A stretch of DNA of 53,319 nt from Bacteroidales bacterium (GTDB taxonomy: Bacteria; Bacteroidota; Bacteroidia; Bacteroidales; UBA932), in the NCBI GenBank assembly GCA_017527625.1, contig JAFXPV010000047.1:1-53319 (forward strand), given 5' to 3'. Every line of letters begins with the position of its first letter. Positions within the stretch are counted from its first letter, which is position 1. The notes beneath the pieces were generated by a model that did not search any database, was not told the DNA's origin, and was given only the letters and a program-made list of their open reading frames with translations. Below, piece by piece: positions 31,544-40,506 of the stretch. Position numbers and translations under genes: made by a program.

Positions 31544-33970
31544 ATGCAGGTTTTGAAATTCGGCGGAACTTCGGTCGCCAATGCTGAAAACATTAAGAAA
31601 GTCGTCGACATCGTGCTGAGCGAGCTCGAGAACGACAAGACTGTCCTGGTTTCATCGGCCATCCACGGCGCCACCGACTCCCTCATCGAAATCGGAAACA
31701 AAGCCGCAGCGGCGGACGTCAGCTACAAGCAAAAGCTCGAAGAGCTGGAGAAAACCCATTACAAGATAGTCGAAGACCTCAATATGGAAGGCTTCAGCAG
31801 CGCCCTGAACGCAGAGCTCGGCGAGCTGTTCGACGAACTGCGCGGCATCTGCGACAGCGTGTTCCACATCCGCGAGATCAGCCATTGCACCCTCGACTGG
31901 ATAATGAGCTTCGGAGAACTCCTCTCCACCAAGATCCTGGCCGCCAAGTTCACCTCCGTCGGCATCAACTGCAAGTGGCTGGACGCCCGCAGCGTGGTCA
32001 AGACCGACTATGAAGGCGGCAAGAACGTCGTGGACCAGGAGATGACTGAAGCTTTGATATCCGACGCCTTCAAAGGCTGCCGCTCGAAGCTGGTGATCGT
32101 CCCCGGCTTCGTGGCCAGCGACAAGGAAGGCCGTGTCACCACCCTGAGCCGCGGCGGCGGAGACTATACCGCTGCAATCGTGGCAGCCGCCATCTCCGCC
32201 CGCAAACTCGAGATATGGACCGACGTCAACGGAATGATGACCGCCGACCCGCGCATCGTGCCCGGAGCGATGACCATCGAGAACATCTCCTACCGTGAGG
32301 CTCTCGAGCTGTCGCATTTCGGAGCGAAGGTCATCTTCCCTCCGACCATCCAGCCTGTAGTAAGCAAGGGTATTCCCATCATAGTGAAGAACACCTTCGA
32401 CCCGCACGGCAAGGCAACCCGCATCGAGCGCAACCCGCCCGAGGGGTCGAACTTCATAAAAGGCATCTCGAACAGCGACAACCTGGCCCTGCTGTCGATG
32501 GAAGGCAGCGGTATGGTCGGCGTACCCGGCTATTCCAGCAAGCTTTTCGAAGTGCTCAGCGCCAACTCCATCAACATCATCCTCATCACCCAGGCCTCTT
32601 CGGTCCACACGATGCTCGTGGTGATCTCCGAGAAAGACGCCGAAGTGGCCAAGAAGGCCGTCGACGAGCGCTTCGCCTACGAGATCAGCCTCGGCAAGCT
32701 GGAGCCCCTGAAGGTCGAGACCGGCTATTCGATCATCAGCCTGGTGGGCGACGATATGAAGAACCACGCCGGAGCCAGCGGCAAGATGTTCGAGGCTCTC
32801 GGCCGCGAGGGCATAAACATCCGCGCCATCGCCCAAGGCTCTTCGGAGAGGAACGTTTCGGCAATCGTGGCCACCGACGATGTGGAGAAGAGCCTCATCG
32901 CCATCCACGACGAATTCTTCTACGAGAGCCAGAAGCCTCTCAACCTGTTCATCATCGGCTACGGCAATGTGGGCCGCCAGCTCATCGACGTGATAACCCA
33001 GAACGGCAAGGCCATCAACATCGCCGGCATCTGCAACACCCGCAACCGCTATATGTGCAAGAAGGGAGTGGATGTGTCGAAGATCGCCGAAGTTCTCGGC
33101 GCAGCGTCAGACCGCCGCACCAACATCAACGACTTCATCAACGACGCCATCGAGATGCGCCTCCCCAACTCAGTGCTGGTGGACTGCACCTCCGACAAGG
33201 CGCTCGCCAACTTCTACCCCGGCATCCTGTCGAGCGGCATCGGCGTTGTCACCTGCAACAAGATCGCAAACTCCCAGGATATGGCCCTCTACCACCGCAT
33301 CCGCGCGGCGGCACGCGGCGGCAAGGTTCCGTTCTACTACGATACCAACGTGGGTGCGGCCCTGCCCATCCTCAAGACCATAAGCCTGCTGCAGTCATCC
33401 GGCGACAAGGTGGAGAAGATCGAAGCCATAGTGTCCGGCACCCTGAACTATATCTTCAGCGAGTACTGCAAGGAAGGCTGCAAGGACAGCTTCGAGGCCA
33501 TCGTACGCCGCTCCAAGGAGCTGGGCTACGCCGAGCCTGACCCCCGCACCGACCTGCAGGGCACGGACGTGCTGCGCAAGGCCATCATTATGGCCCGCGA
33601 AGCCGGAGCCGAGATCGAGGAGAGCGACATAAAGATCGAAGGCTTCCTGCCCGAAGAATGCCTGTCGGGCGATGTGGAAAGCTTCTTCGAGGCTCTCAAG
33701 AGAAATGAAGACTATTTCAGCGGCCTGCGCCGCAAAGCGTTCGACGCTGGAGCCAAACTGAGATATGTAGCCAAGATAGAAGGCAACGACGTGGTCATCG
33801 GCCTTATGCAGATCGACGCCGCCCACCCCTTCTACAACTGCGAAGGCACGGACGCCGCCGTATCCCTCAGCACCAAGCTCTACCCGACCCCCATCTTCAT
33901 CAAGGGTGCCGGAGCCGGAGCCCGCATCACAGCCGAGGGCGTCTATGGCAACATCTGCGAATGCCGTTAA
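31544..33970 (+). CDS. thrA: Bifunctional aspartokinase / homoserine dehydrogenase
   Basis: 808 aa, normal ThrA/MetL length. The aspartokinase domain (1 to about 290) starts MQVLKFGGTSVAN and has SFGELLS, TLSRGGGDYTA and EIWTDVNGMMTADPR. Two ACT repeats follow (about 310-450; SMEGSGMVGVPGYSSKLFE, SIISLVGDDMKN) and usually carry feedback inhibition. The homoserine dehydrogenase domain begins LFIIGYGNVGRQLID (NAD(P) motif) and includes DCTSDKALANFY and VSGTLNYIFSEY. It makes aspartyl phosphate and later reduces the semialdehyde to homoserine, feeding metX. A second, monofunctional aspartokinase is encoded 3.5 kb downstream. Confidence 0.95.
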   Translation: MQVLKFGGTSVANAENIKKVVDIVLSELENDKTVLVSSAIHGATDSLIEIGNKAAAADVSYKQKLEELEKTHYKIVEDLNMEGFSSALNAELGELFDELRGICDSVFHIREISHCTLDWIMSFGELLSTKILAAKFTSVGINCKWLDARSVVKTDYEGGKNVVDQEMTEALISDAFKGCRSKLVIVPGFVASDKEGRVTTLSRGGGDYTAAIVAAAISARKLEIWTDVNGMMTADPRIVPGAMTIENISYREALELSHFGAKVIFPPTIQPVVSKGIPIIVKNTFDPHGKATRIERNPPEGSNFIKGISNSDNLALLSMEGSGMVGVPGYSSKLFEVLSANSINIILITQASSVHTMLVVISEKDAEVAKKAVDERFAYEISLGKLEPLKVETGYSIISLVGDDMKNHAGASGKMFEALGREGINIRAIAQGSSERNVSAIVATDDVEKSLIAIHDEFFYESQKPLNLFIIGYGNVGRQLIDVITQNGKAINIAGICNTRNRYMCKKGVDVSKIAEVLGAASDRRTNINDFINDAIEMRLPNSVLVDCTSDKALANFYPGILSSGIGVVTCNKIANSQDMALYHRIRAAARGGKVPFYYDTNVGAALPILKTISLLQSSGDKVEKIEAIVSGTLNYIFSEYCKEGCKDSFEAIVRRSKELGYAEPDPRTDLQGTDVLRKAIIMAREAGAEIEESDIKIEGFLPEECLSGDVESFFEALKRNEDYFSGLRRKAFDAGAKLRYVAKIEGNDVVIGLMQIDAAHPFYNCEGTDAAVSLSTKLYPTPIFIKGAGAGARITAEGVYGNICECR

Positions 33971-34004
33971 CTGAACGATAACACAAGAAACACAACATCA
34001 TATT

Positions 34005-35000
34005 ATGAAAAAAGTCAAAGTAGCCGTCGTTGGAGCGACAGGTCTTGTAGGGACAAAAATGAGGGAAGTGCTCGAGGAGCTGAACTTCCCGGTAAGCGAA
34101 CTCGTACCGTGTGCATCAGAGAAATCAGTAGGCAAGAAAGTAACCTTCCAGGGCAAGGAATACACCGTGGTAAGCCTGGAGGACGGAGTCGCTGCCAAAC
34201 CCGACATCGCGCTGTTCTCCGCAGGTGCTTCCGTTTCCAAGGAATGGGCTCCGAAATTCGCCGCAGCGGGCTGCCGCGTAATCGACAACTCGTCCTGCTG
34301 GAGGATGGACCCTTCAGTGCCGCTGGTAGTGCCCGAGATCAACGCCTCGGCCATCGGCCCGAAGGATATGATAATCGCCAACCCCAACTGCTCTACCATC
34401 CAGATGGTGCTGGCCCTCGCCCCCCTGCACGAGCGCTATAAGATCAAGAGGATAGTGGTTTCCACCTACCAGTCCGTCACCGGCAGCGGTATGAAAGGCA
34501 TCCACCAGATGCTCCGCGAGCGCGGCGAGCAGGCCCTGGACCTCCCCAACGCATATCCCCACCAAATCGACCGCAACATCCTTCCCCACATCGACGTATT
34601 CCTCGACAACGGATACACCAAGGAAGAGATGAAGATGGTCAACGAGACCTGCAAGATATTCGGGGACGACAGCATCAAGGTGACTGCCACCACAGTCCGC
34701 GTGCCCGTCACCGGCGGTCACAGCGAGTCCATCAACGTACAGTTCGAGAAGGACTACGACCTGGCCGACGTCAAGGCCATCTACGCTGAGGGCAAGGCTC
34801 CGAGCTGCGTGCTGTGCGACGACCCCGCCAACAACGTATACCCGATGCCTATCGACGCTTTCGGCACCAACGACGTGCTGGTGGGAAGGCTCCGCAGGGA
34901 TTTCTCAGCCGAGAACTGCCTCAATATGTGGATCGCTGCCGACAACCTGCGCATCGGCGCCGCTACTAACGCTGTAAGAATTGCTTTCGCCCTTCTATGA
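34005..35000 (+). CDS. asd: Aspartate-semialdehyde dehydrogenase
   Basis: 331 aa. It reduces aspartyl phosphate to aspartate semialdehyde, the branch point for lysine/DAP and for threonine/methionine. The N-terminal NADP motif is VAVVGATGLVGTKMREVLEE. The catalytic Cys is in ANPNCSTIQM, the Gln in YQSVTGSG, and the base His in TGGHSESINVQF. It is 34 nt after thrA, the widest gap in this operon. The stop overlaps the lysC start (ATGA). Confidence 0.96.
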   Translation: MKKVKVAVVGATGLVGTKMREVLEELNFPVSELVPCASEKSVGKKVTFQGKEYTVVSLEDGVAAKPDIALFSAGASVSKEWAPKFAAAGCRVIDNSSCWRMDPSVPLVVPEINASAIGPKDMIIANPNCSTIQMVLALAPLHERYKIKRIVVSTYQSVTGSGMKGIHQMLRERGEQALDLPNAYPHQIDRNILPHIDVFLDNGYTKEEMKMVNETCKIFGDDSIKVTATTVRVPVTGGHSESINVQFEKDYDLADVKAIYAEGKAPSCVLCDDPANNVYPMPIDAFGTNDVLVGRLRRDFSAENCLNMWIAADNLRIGAATNAVRIAFALL

Positions 35001-36364
35001 TCATAATGAAATTCGGCGGCACATCCGTAGCTGATGCGACCGCAATGCTCAGGACAATATCGATAGTCGAATCCAAGCTCGCACAGAAGCCTGTGATGGT
35101 GGTTTCTGCCTGCGCAAAGGTCACTGACGCCCTCTACAACGTCATCAACCTGGCCGAGGCCTGCAAGCAGGAAGAGGCGGCAGATGCAATAGCCGCTCTC
35201 AAGACCCGCCACTTCGGCATCGTGGACGACATCAACGCCACCCTGCCGGCAGTGAACGAGCGCAAGGACCGCGACGTGCGCGGCAAGATCAACCGCATAT
35301 TCTCCACCCTGGAAGAGCACCTCGGCGAGGGGAATATGAGCGAATGCGACAAGGCGATGATCATATCTTCAGGAGAATACTTGTCTTCGACCATCATAGC
35401 CTATGCGATGAATATGCGCGGCACCAGGACCAACTGGGTCGACGCGCGACGGATGATCATCACCGACGACGACTACCTCAAGGCCAACCCGCTGATGGAG
35501 CTGCTTGAGGAGAGCGCCCCGAGGGTCGTCAAGGAAGCTTACGCCAAGTATTCGACCATCATCACCCAGGGTTTCATCGGCGCCACCGAAGACGGCAAAC
35601 CCACCCTTCTGGGCCGCGGAGGAAGCGATTACACCGCATCCCTGATAGGTATGGCCATCGACGCCGACCGCATCGAGATCTGGACTGACGTGGACGGAGT
35701 GAGGACTGCCGACCCCCGCATCGTCAGCAACACCAAGGGCCTTCACAAGCTCTCTTACGAAGAGGCCACCGAAATGGCCCGCTTCGGCGCCAAGGTGCTC
35801 CACCCGCTGACACTCGAGCCGGCGCAGAAGAAGAACATCCCGGTGTACGTCCTCAACTCGATGAACCCCGGCAACGAGGGAACCGCCGTGCTGAGCCGCG
35901 CCTGCGTGTTCGACGGCATCAAGACCCTTTCGTACAAGGAAAACATCCGCGTCATAAACATCTACTCTATGAAGATGATCAACACGGTCGGATTTATGGA
36001 GAAGGTGTTCAAGACTTTCGCAAGACATAACGTCTCGGTAGACCTGCTGAGCTCTTCGGAGGCCAGCATCACCGTCACCGTGGACGCCAACCAGAATGTA
36101 GAGGGAGCTGTCAGAGGCCTTTCGAACTTCGCCGACGTGACGGTCGACCGCGACAAGGCCCAGATCTCCATCATCGGCAAGAATATCATCGGAGTGCGCG
36201 GCCTGCTGGCCACCGTCTTCAACGCCGTGATCGACAGCAAGATCTATATGATTTCACAGGACACCACATACCTCAACCTCAGCATCGTCGTGGACAGGCC
36301 GGAGATGGCGGACGTGCTGAAGAAACTTCACCAGAACATTTTCGAAAATGGATATTTTAGTTAG
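34997..36364 (+). CDS. lysC: Monofunctional aspartokinase (lysine branch)
   Basis: 455-aa aspartate kinase. It starts MIIMKFGGTSVADAT and has SSGEYLSS, TLLGRGGSDYTASLIG and EIWTDVDGVRTADPR, followed by two ACT repeats at the C-terminus (INIYSMKMINTVGFMEKVF; QISIIGKNIIGVRGLLATVF). The likely feedback effector is lysine, because the next genes are dapB, dapA and ddh; this is inferred. It overlaps asd by 4 nt and dapB by 17 nt, so translation is coupled on both sides. Confidence 0.94.
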   Translation: MIIMKFGGTSVADATAMLRTISIVESKLAQKPVMVVSACAKVTDALYNVINLAEACKQEEAADAIAALKTRHFGIVDDINATLPAVNERKDRDVRGKINRIFSTLEEHLGEGNMSECDKAMIISSGEYLSSTIIAYAMNMRGTRTNWVDARRMIITDDDYLKANPLMELLEESAPRVVKEAYAKYSTIITQGFIGATEDGKPTLLGRGGSDYTASLIGMAIDADRIEIWTDVDGVRTADPRIVSNTKGLHKLSYEEATEMARFGAKVLHPLTLEPAQKKNIPVYVLNSMNPGNEGTAVLSRACVFDGIKTLSYKENIRVINIYSMKMINTVGFMEKVFKTFARHNVSVDLLSSSEASITVTVDANQNVEGAVRGLSNFADVTVDRDKAQISIIGKNIIGVRGLLATVFNAVIDSKIYMISQDTTYLNLSIVVDRPEMADVLKKLHQNIFENGYFS

Positions 36365-37025
36365 CGGATACGGAAAGATGGGCCACATCATCGAGAAGAT
36401 GGTGCTGGAAAGAGGCCTGCCCTACGCCGGCTGGAGCGAAGCTGTGACCGAGACTCCTGCCGAAGTTGCCAAGAGATGCGTCTGCATCGATTTCACGACC
36501 CCCGACGCCATCAGGGCCAACTACCGCTTCATCGCCGAGAATTTCGGCGCGGCTGTGATCGGCACCACCGGATGGAACGACATCGAGTCGGAAGTGAAGC
36601 AGTATTTCGCAGTGCAGGGCACCACGCTCATTTACTCTTCGAACTTCTCCATCGGAGTGAACATCCTTTTCGCCGCGGCTGACAACCTGGCGAAGATGGC
36701 TGCCCGCTTCGGCGGCTACAAGACTTCCATCGAGGAGATCCACCATATCCACAAGCTCGACGCTCCGAGCGGCACTGCCAAGAGACTCGCGACCATCGTC
36801 GACGCTGCGATGGGCGGCACGACCCCCATCGAGTCCAAACGCATCGGCGAAGTGCCCGGCATCCACACCCTCACGCTGGAGGGCCCCTGCGACAAGATCA
36901 CCCTCAGCCACGAGGCTTTCTCCCGCGAAGGACTGGCCGCAGGCGCCATCGAAGCCGCCCTTATGGCCCAGAAGGTCAAAGGCGTCTATGAATTCAAAGA
37001 ACTTATGTTCTCAAACAAGATATGA
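36348..37025 (+). CDS. dapB: 4-hydroxy-tetrahydrodipicolinate reductase
   Basis: 225-aa NAD(P)H-dependent reductase of the DAP/lysine pathway. It starts MDILVSGYGKMGHIIEKM, with the dinucleotide motif GYGKMG. It has VIGTTGW, SSNFSIGVNILF, and the active-site EEIHHIHKLDAPSGTAKR, which holds the His-His and Lys residues. At 225 aa it is slightly short for DapB (240-270). Both gene ends overlap neighbours (17 nt with lysC, 4 nt with dapA). Confidence 0.94.
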   Translation: MDILVSGYGKMGHIIEKMVLERGLPYAGWSEAVTETPAEVAKRCVCIDFTTPDAIRANYRFIAENFGAAVIGTTGWNDIESEVKQYFAVQGTTLIYSSNFSIGVNILFAAADNLAKMAARFGGYKTSIEEIHHIHKLDAPSGTAKRLATIVDAAMGGTTPIESKRIGEVPGIHTLTLEGPCDKITLSHEAFSREGLAAGAIEAALMAQKVKGVYEFKELMFSNKI

Positions 37026-37903
37026 AAAGACTTGACATAAAAGGCTGCGGAACGGCTCTGGTTACTCCGTTTAAGAACGGTGCCGTGGATTACGATGCTC
37101 TGGCAGCGCTGGTGGACCGCCAGGTAGCCGCAGGCATCCATTTCCTCGTCCCGCTCGGCACCACTGCCGAGACGCCGTGCCTCAGCGACGAAGAGAAGGT
37201 CGAAATCCTCAAGCTGTGCCGCGCGCACGCCCCGCAGTTGACGCTGCTCGTCGGTGCAGGCACCAACTCCCTCACCGGAACCCTGCGCAACATCGACCTG
37301 CTCGCCCCTTACGGAGCCGACGCCTTCCTGATCGTGACTCCCTATTACAACAAGCCCACCCAGAACGGCCTTTATGAGTATTTCAAGGCGGTGGCAGCCC
37401 ATTCACCCAAGCCGGTCGTGATCTACAACGTGCCCGGACGCACAGGTGTGAACATCAGCGACGTCACCACCCTCAAGATAGCCGCCGACAGCAAGGTTGC
37501 CGCCATCAAAGAAGCCAGCAGCAACTACGCCCAGATCTCCCGGATCCTCACCTCGGCCCCCGAGGGTTTCCAGGTGTTCAGCGGCAATGACGACGAGACG
37601 CTGTCACTGATGGCCACCGGAGCTTCCGGCGTCATCAGCGTAGTGTCGAACGTCGTTCCCGACAAGATGGCCGCGCTTTGCAACGCCATTATGGCGGGTG
37701 ACTACACGACAGCCAGAGAGTTGTACCGTACCCTGCTCCCCCTCTGCAAGAACTGCTTTGCAGAGAGCAATCCCATCCCCGTAAAGGAAGCCCTCGCGCA
37801 GATGGGACTCATCCACAACGAGCTCAGGCTCCCGCTGACCAAAGCTACGGAAGCTACCGCTGAGCTTATGCATAAAACATTGAAAGACTTGAACCTGTTA
37901 TGA
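37022..37903 (+). CDS. dapA: 4-hydroxy-tetrahydrodipicolinate synthase
   Basis: 293-aa TIM-barrel Schiff-base aldolase that condenses aspartate semialdehyde with pyruvate, the committed step to DAP and lysine. Visible: GTALVTPFKNGAVDYDAL, PLGTTAETPCLS, the catalytic Tyr in VIYNVPGRTGVN and the Schiff-base Lys in AAIKEASSN. It overlaps dapB and ddh by 4 nt each (ATGA). Confidence 0.95.
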   Translation: MKRLDIKGCGTALVTPFKNGAVDYDALAALVDRQVAAGIHFLVPLGTTAETPCLSDEEKVEILKLCRAHAPQLTLLVGAGTNSLTGTLRNIDLLAPYGADAFLIVTPYYNKPTQNGLYEYFKAVAAHSPKPVVIYNVPGRTGVNISDVTTLKIAADSKVAAIKEASSNYAQISRILTSAPEGFQVFSGNDDETLSLMATGASGVISVVSNVVPDKMAALCNAIMAGDYTTARELYRTLLPLCKNCFAESNPIPVKEALAQMGLIHNELRLPLTKATEATAELMHKTLKDLNLL

Positions 37904-38796
37904 AAAAGATCCGTGCAGCAATTGTCGGCTACGGCAATATAGGACAATATGCACTCCAGGCCCTGCAGGCAACAGAAGATTTTGAAATCGCCGGCGTAGT
38001 GCGCCGCAATGCCTCAGACGTGCCGGCCTCCCTCGCCGGCATCCCGGTCGTGGCTTCTCTCAAAGAACTCAAAGACGTTGAGGTGGCCATCCTCGCAACC
38101 CCGACCCGCAAGGTAGAACAATATGCCCTCGAGGCTCTCTCCCTCGGCATCAACACTGTCGACAGCTTCGACATCCACACCAAGGTGCCTGCTCTGCGCG
38201 CCACTCTCGGCGAAGCAGCCCGCAAGGCCGGCAAGGTGTCCGTCATCTCGGCAGGCTGGGACCCGGGTTCAGACTCGATGGTTCGCGCCATCCTCCAGGC
38301 CGCCGCTCCGAAGGGCATCACCTACACCAACTTCGGCCCCGGTATGAGTATGGGCCATTCAGTGGCCTGCAAAGCCATCGAAGGAGTGAAGGACGCCCTT
38401 TCAATGACAATCCCTATGGGTACCGGCGTACACCGCCGTATGGTGTATGTGGAGCTGCTCCCCGGCGCTGACTTCGCAAAGGTGGCAGCCGCCATCAAGG
38501 CCGACCCTTATTTCGTGAACGACGAGACCTATGTCAACGAAGTGCCGTCGGTAGACGCCCTCAAGGATATGGGCCACGGAGTGAACCTCGTGCGCAAGGG
38601 TGTCAGCGGAAAGACCCACGACCAGCTCTTCGAGTTCAATATGCACATCAACAACCCCGCCCTGACAGGACAGATCCTCGTCGCCGCCGCCCGTGCCGCC
38701 ACAAGGCAGGCCCCCGGCTGCTACACGATGATCGAACTTGCGCCCGTGGATATGCTTCCGGGCGAGCGTGACGAGTGGGTGGCCAAACTTGTATAA
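37900..38796 (+). CDS. ddh: meso-Diaminopimelate D-dehydrogenase
   Basis: 298-aa NADP-dependent enzyme that aminates tetrahydrodipicolinate directly to meso-DAP, bypassing the acylated dap intermediates. It starts MKKIRAAIVGYGNIGQYALQ (dinucleotide motif GYGNIG). It has VVRRNAS, DSFDIHTKVP, SAGWDPGSDSMVRAIL, FGPGMSMGHSVA and the C-terminal NPALTGQILVAAARA, all typical of Ddh. No dapD, dapE or dapF is seen nearby, so the dehydrogenase route is probably the one used. The stop is one base before the pheA start. Confidence 0.95.
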   Translation: MKKIRAAIVGYGNIGQYALQALQATEDFEIAGVVRRNASDVPASLAGIPVVASLKELKDVEVAILATPTRKVEQYALEALSLGINTVDSFDIHTKVPALRATLGEAARKAGKVSVISAGWDPGSDSMVRAILQAAAPKGITYTNFGPGMSMGHSVACKAIEGVKDALSMTIPMGTGVHRRMVYVELLPGADFAKVAAAIKADPYFVNDETYVNEVPSVDALKDMGHGVNLVRKGVSGKTHDQLFEFNMHINNPALTGQILVAAARAATRQAPGCYTMIELAPVDMLPGERDEWVAKLV

Positions 38797-38797
38797 A

Positions 38798-39631
38798 ATG
38801 AAGCGAGTAGCCATACAGGGACATTTCGGCAGTTTCCACGACCAGGCGGCCCAGACCTTCTACCTCAACAGGCTGGGCTATGTGCCGCAGATCATCGAGT
38901 GCCCCAATTTCGCTTCGCTCTACCCCGCGATGGAAAGCGGGAAGGCCGACGCCGCCATAATGGCCATCGAGAACACCATCTCCGGCGGACTGCTTCCCAA
39001 CTTCGAACTGCTGCGCCTGCACGACCAGCGCATCAAGGGAGAGATATACCTGCCCATACACCAGAACCTGATGGCCCTGCCCGGCCAGAAGCTCGAGGAC
39101 ATCCACGAGATCCGCACCCACTATATGGCCATCAACCAGACCCGCGACTTCTTCGAGAAGAACTGCCCCTGGATGCAGCTGGTGGAGTCGGAGGACACTG
39201 CTGCCAGCGCCATCGAGATTGCTGCCAAACAGCTCAAGGGCATAGGCGCAGTCGCATCGACAGTGGCTGCCCAGCAGAACAACCTGGAAATCCTCGCGGC
39301 CGGCATCGAGACCTACAAGGAGAATTTCACGAGGTTCCTCGTGCTCGACGACTCCCTGGAGCTCTCGGACGACGAGATCGACAAGGCTTCGATATGCTTC
39401 ACGCTACCCCACAAACCGGGCTCGCTGGCACACATCCTGGCCATTATGTCGTTCTACGAGATGAACCTCACAAGGATACAGTCGCTGCCCATCCCGGGCA
39501 AGAAGTGGCAGTATTTCTTCTATATCGACATAAAATTCGACAACAGGGAACATTATCAGCAGGCCCTCACGGCGGTACGCCCGCTCATCGAGGACCTCAA
39601 GATCCTCGGCGAATACAAAGCCGCTATCTAA
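38798..39631 (+). CDS. pheA: Prephenate dehydratase with ACT domain
   Basis: 277 aa. It converts prephenate to phenylpyruvate for phenylalanine. It starts MKRVAIQGHFGSFHDQAA, the usual monofunctional opening. It has MAIENTISGGLLPNFELL, the catalytic-type Thr-Arg-Phe as ENFTRFLVL, and a C-terminal ACT domain (SICFTLPHKPGSLAHILAIM, TRIQSLPIPGKKWQYFFYID) likely responding to phenylalanine. The chorismate mutase activity is supplied by the DAHP synthase fusion two genes downstream. The start lies one base after the ddh stop. Confidence 0.94.
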   Translation: MKRVAIQGHFGSFHDQAAQTFYLNRLGYVPQIIECPNFASLYPAMESGKADAAIMAIENTISGGLLPNFELLRLHDQRIKGEIYLPIHQNLMALPGQKLEDIHEIRTHYMAINQTRDFFEKNCPWMQLVESEDTAASAIEIAAKQLKGIGAVASTVAAQQNNLEILAAGIETYKENFTRFLVLDDSLELSDDEIDKASICFTLPHKPGSLAHILAIMSFYEMNLTRIQSLPIPGKKWQYFFYIDIKFDNREHYQQALTAVRPLIEDLKILGEYKAAI

Positions 39632-39647
39632 CTTTAAAGCAAGAAAG

Positions 39648-40502
39648 ATGAACATAGGAATTATCGGTCTCGGTCTGATAGGCGGTTCAATGGCGATTGA
39701 CCTGCGCCGCCGCAAGTTCGCCGACAGCATAGTAGGTATGGACGCCGATATGATCAACGCTTCGGCCGCCCTGCGCATAGGCCTGGTGGACGAGCTGGTC
39801 AGCGAAGACGAATGTGTGGAAAAGAGCGACATCATCATTGTCGCCGTGCCGGTGAGCGCCGCGATGAAGGTGGTATGCCGGGTGCTGGACCGCTTCCAGA
39901 AGGAAGGCTGGACCGATAAGATCGTGATAGACGTGTGCTCTACCAAGGAGCCGATCGCCAAGGCTACGATGTACCACGCCTGCCGCAGCCAGTATGTAGC
40001 GACCCACCCTATGGCCGGCACCGAATACTCAGGCCCGTGGTCAGCCCTGCCCAACCTGTTCGACTCGAAGGTGTGCATCTTCGCCGACCAGGAAGAGTCG
40101 TCGCCCAAGGCTGTGGAGACTGTGTCAAGGCTCTATGACGCGCTGAATATGCGCATCAGCTTTATGAGCTCGGCGTCACACGACGTCCACACCGCCTATG
40201 TATCCCATCTGTCACACGTAATCTCGTTCGCGCTCGCGAACACCGTCCTCGACAAGGAAAAGGACGAAAAACACATATTCGACCTCGCTTCGGGAGGTTT
40301 CTCTTCGACTGTCAGGCTGGCGAAGAGCAACGCCGATATGTGGACCCCGATCTTCATCCAGAACAAGGAGAATCTGGTGAAGGTGACCGACGCCTTCATC
40401 CAGAAAGTGCAGGAGTTCAGGGACAACATCGAAAATATGGACGAAGCCGCCATCCGCAGCTTCATCGACGAAGCGAACCGTATCAAACGAATCATCAAAT
40501 AA
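39648..40502 (+). CDS. tyrA: Prephenate dehydrogenase
   Basis: 284 aa. It oxidatively decarboxylates prephenate to hydroxyphenylpyruvate for tyrosine. It starts MNIGIIGLGLIGGSMAID (NAD motif GLGLIGGS). It has VIDVCSTKEPI, the substrate-site THPMAGTEYSGPW with the catalytic His, and VSHLSHVISFAL. It lies 16 nt after pheA and 4 nt before the DAHP synthase gene. No aromatic aminotransferase is encoded in this run, so the last transamination must come from elsewhere. Confidence 0.94.
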   Translation: MNIGIIGLGLIGGSMAIDLRRRKFADSIVGMDADMINASAALRIGLVDELVSEDECVEKSDIIIVAVPVSAAMKVVCRVLDRFQKEGWTDKIVIDVCSTKEPIAKATMYHACRSQYVATHPMAGTEYSGPWSALPNLFDSKVCIFADQEESSPKAVETVSRLYDALNMRISFMSSASHDVHTAYVSHLSHVISFALANTVLDKEKDEKHIFDLASGGFSSTVRLAKSNADMWTPIFIQNKENLVKVTDAFIQKVQEFRDNIENMDEAAIRSFIDEANRIKRIIK

Positions 40503-40506
40503 GAAA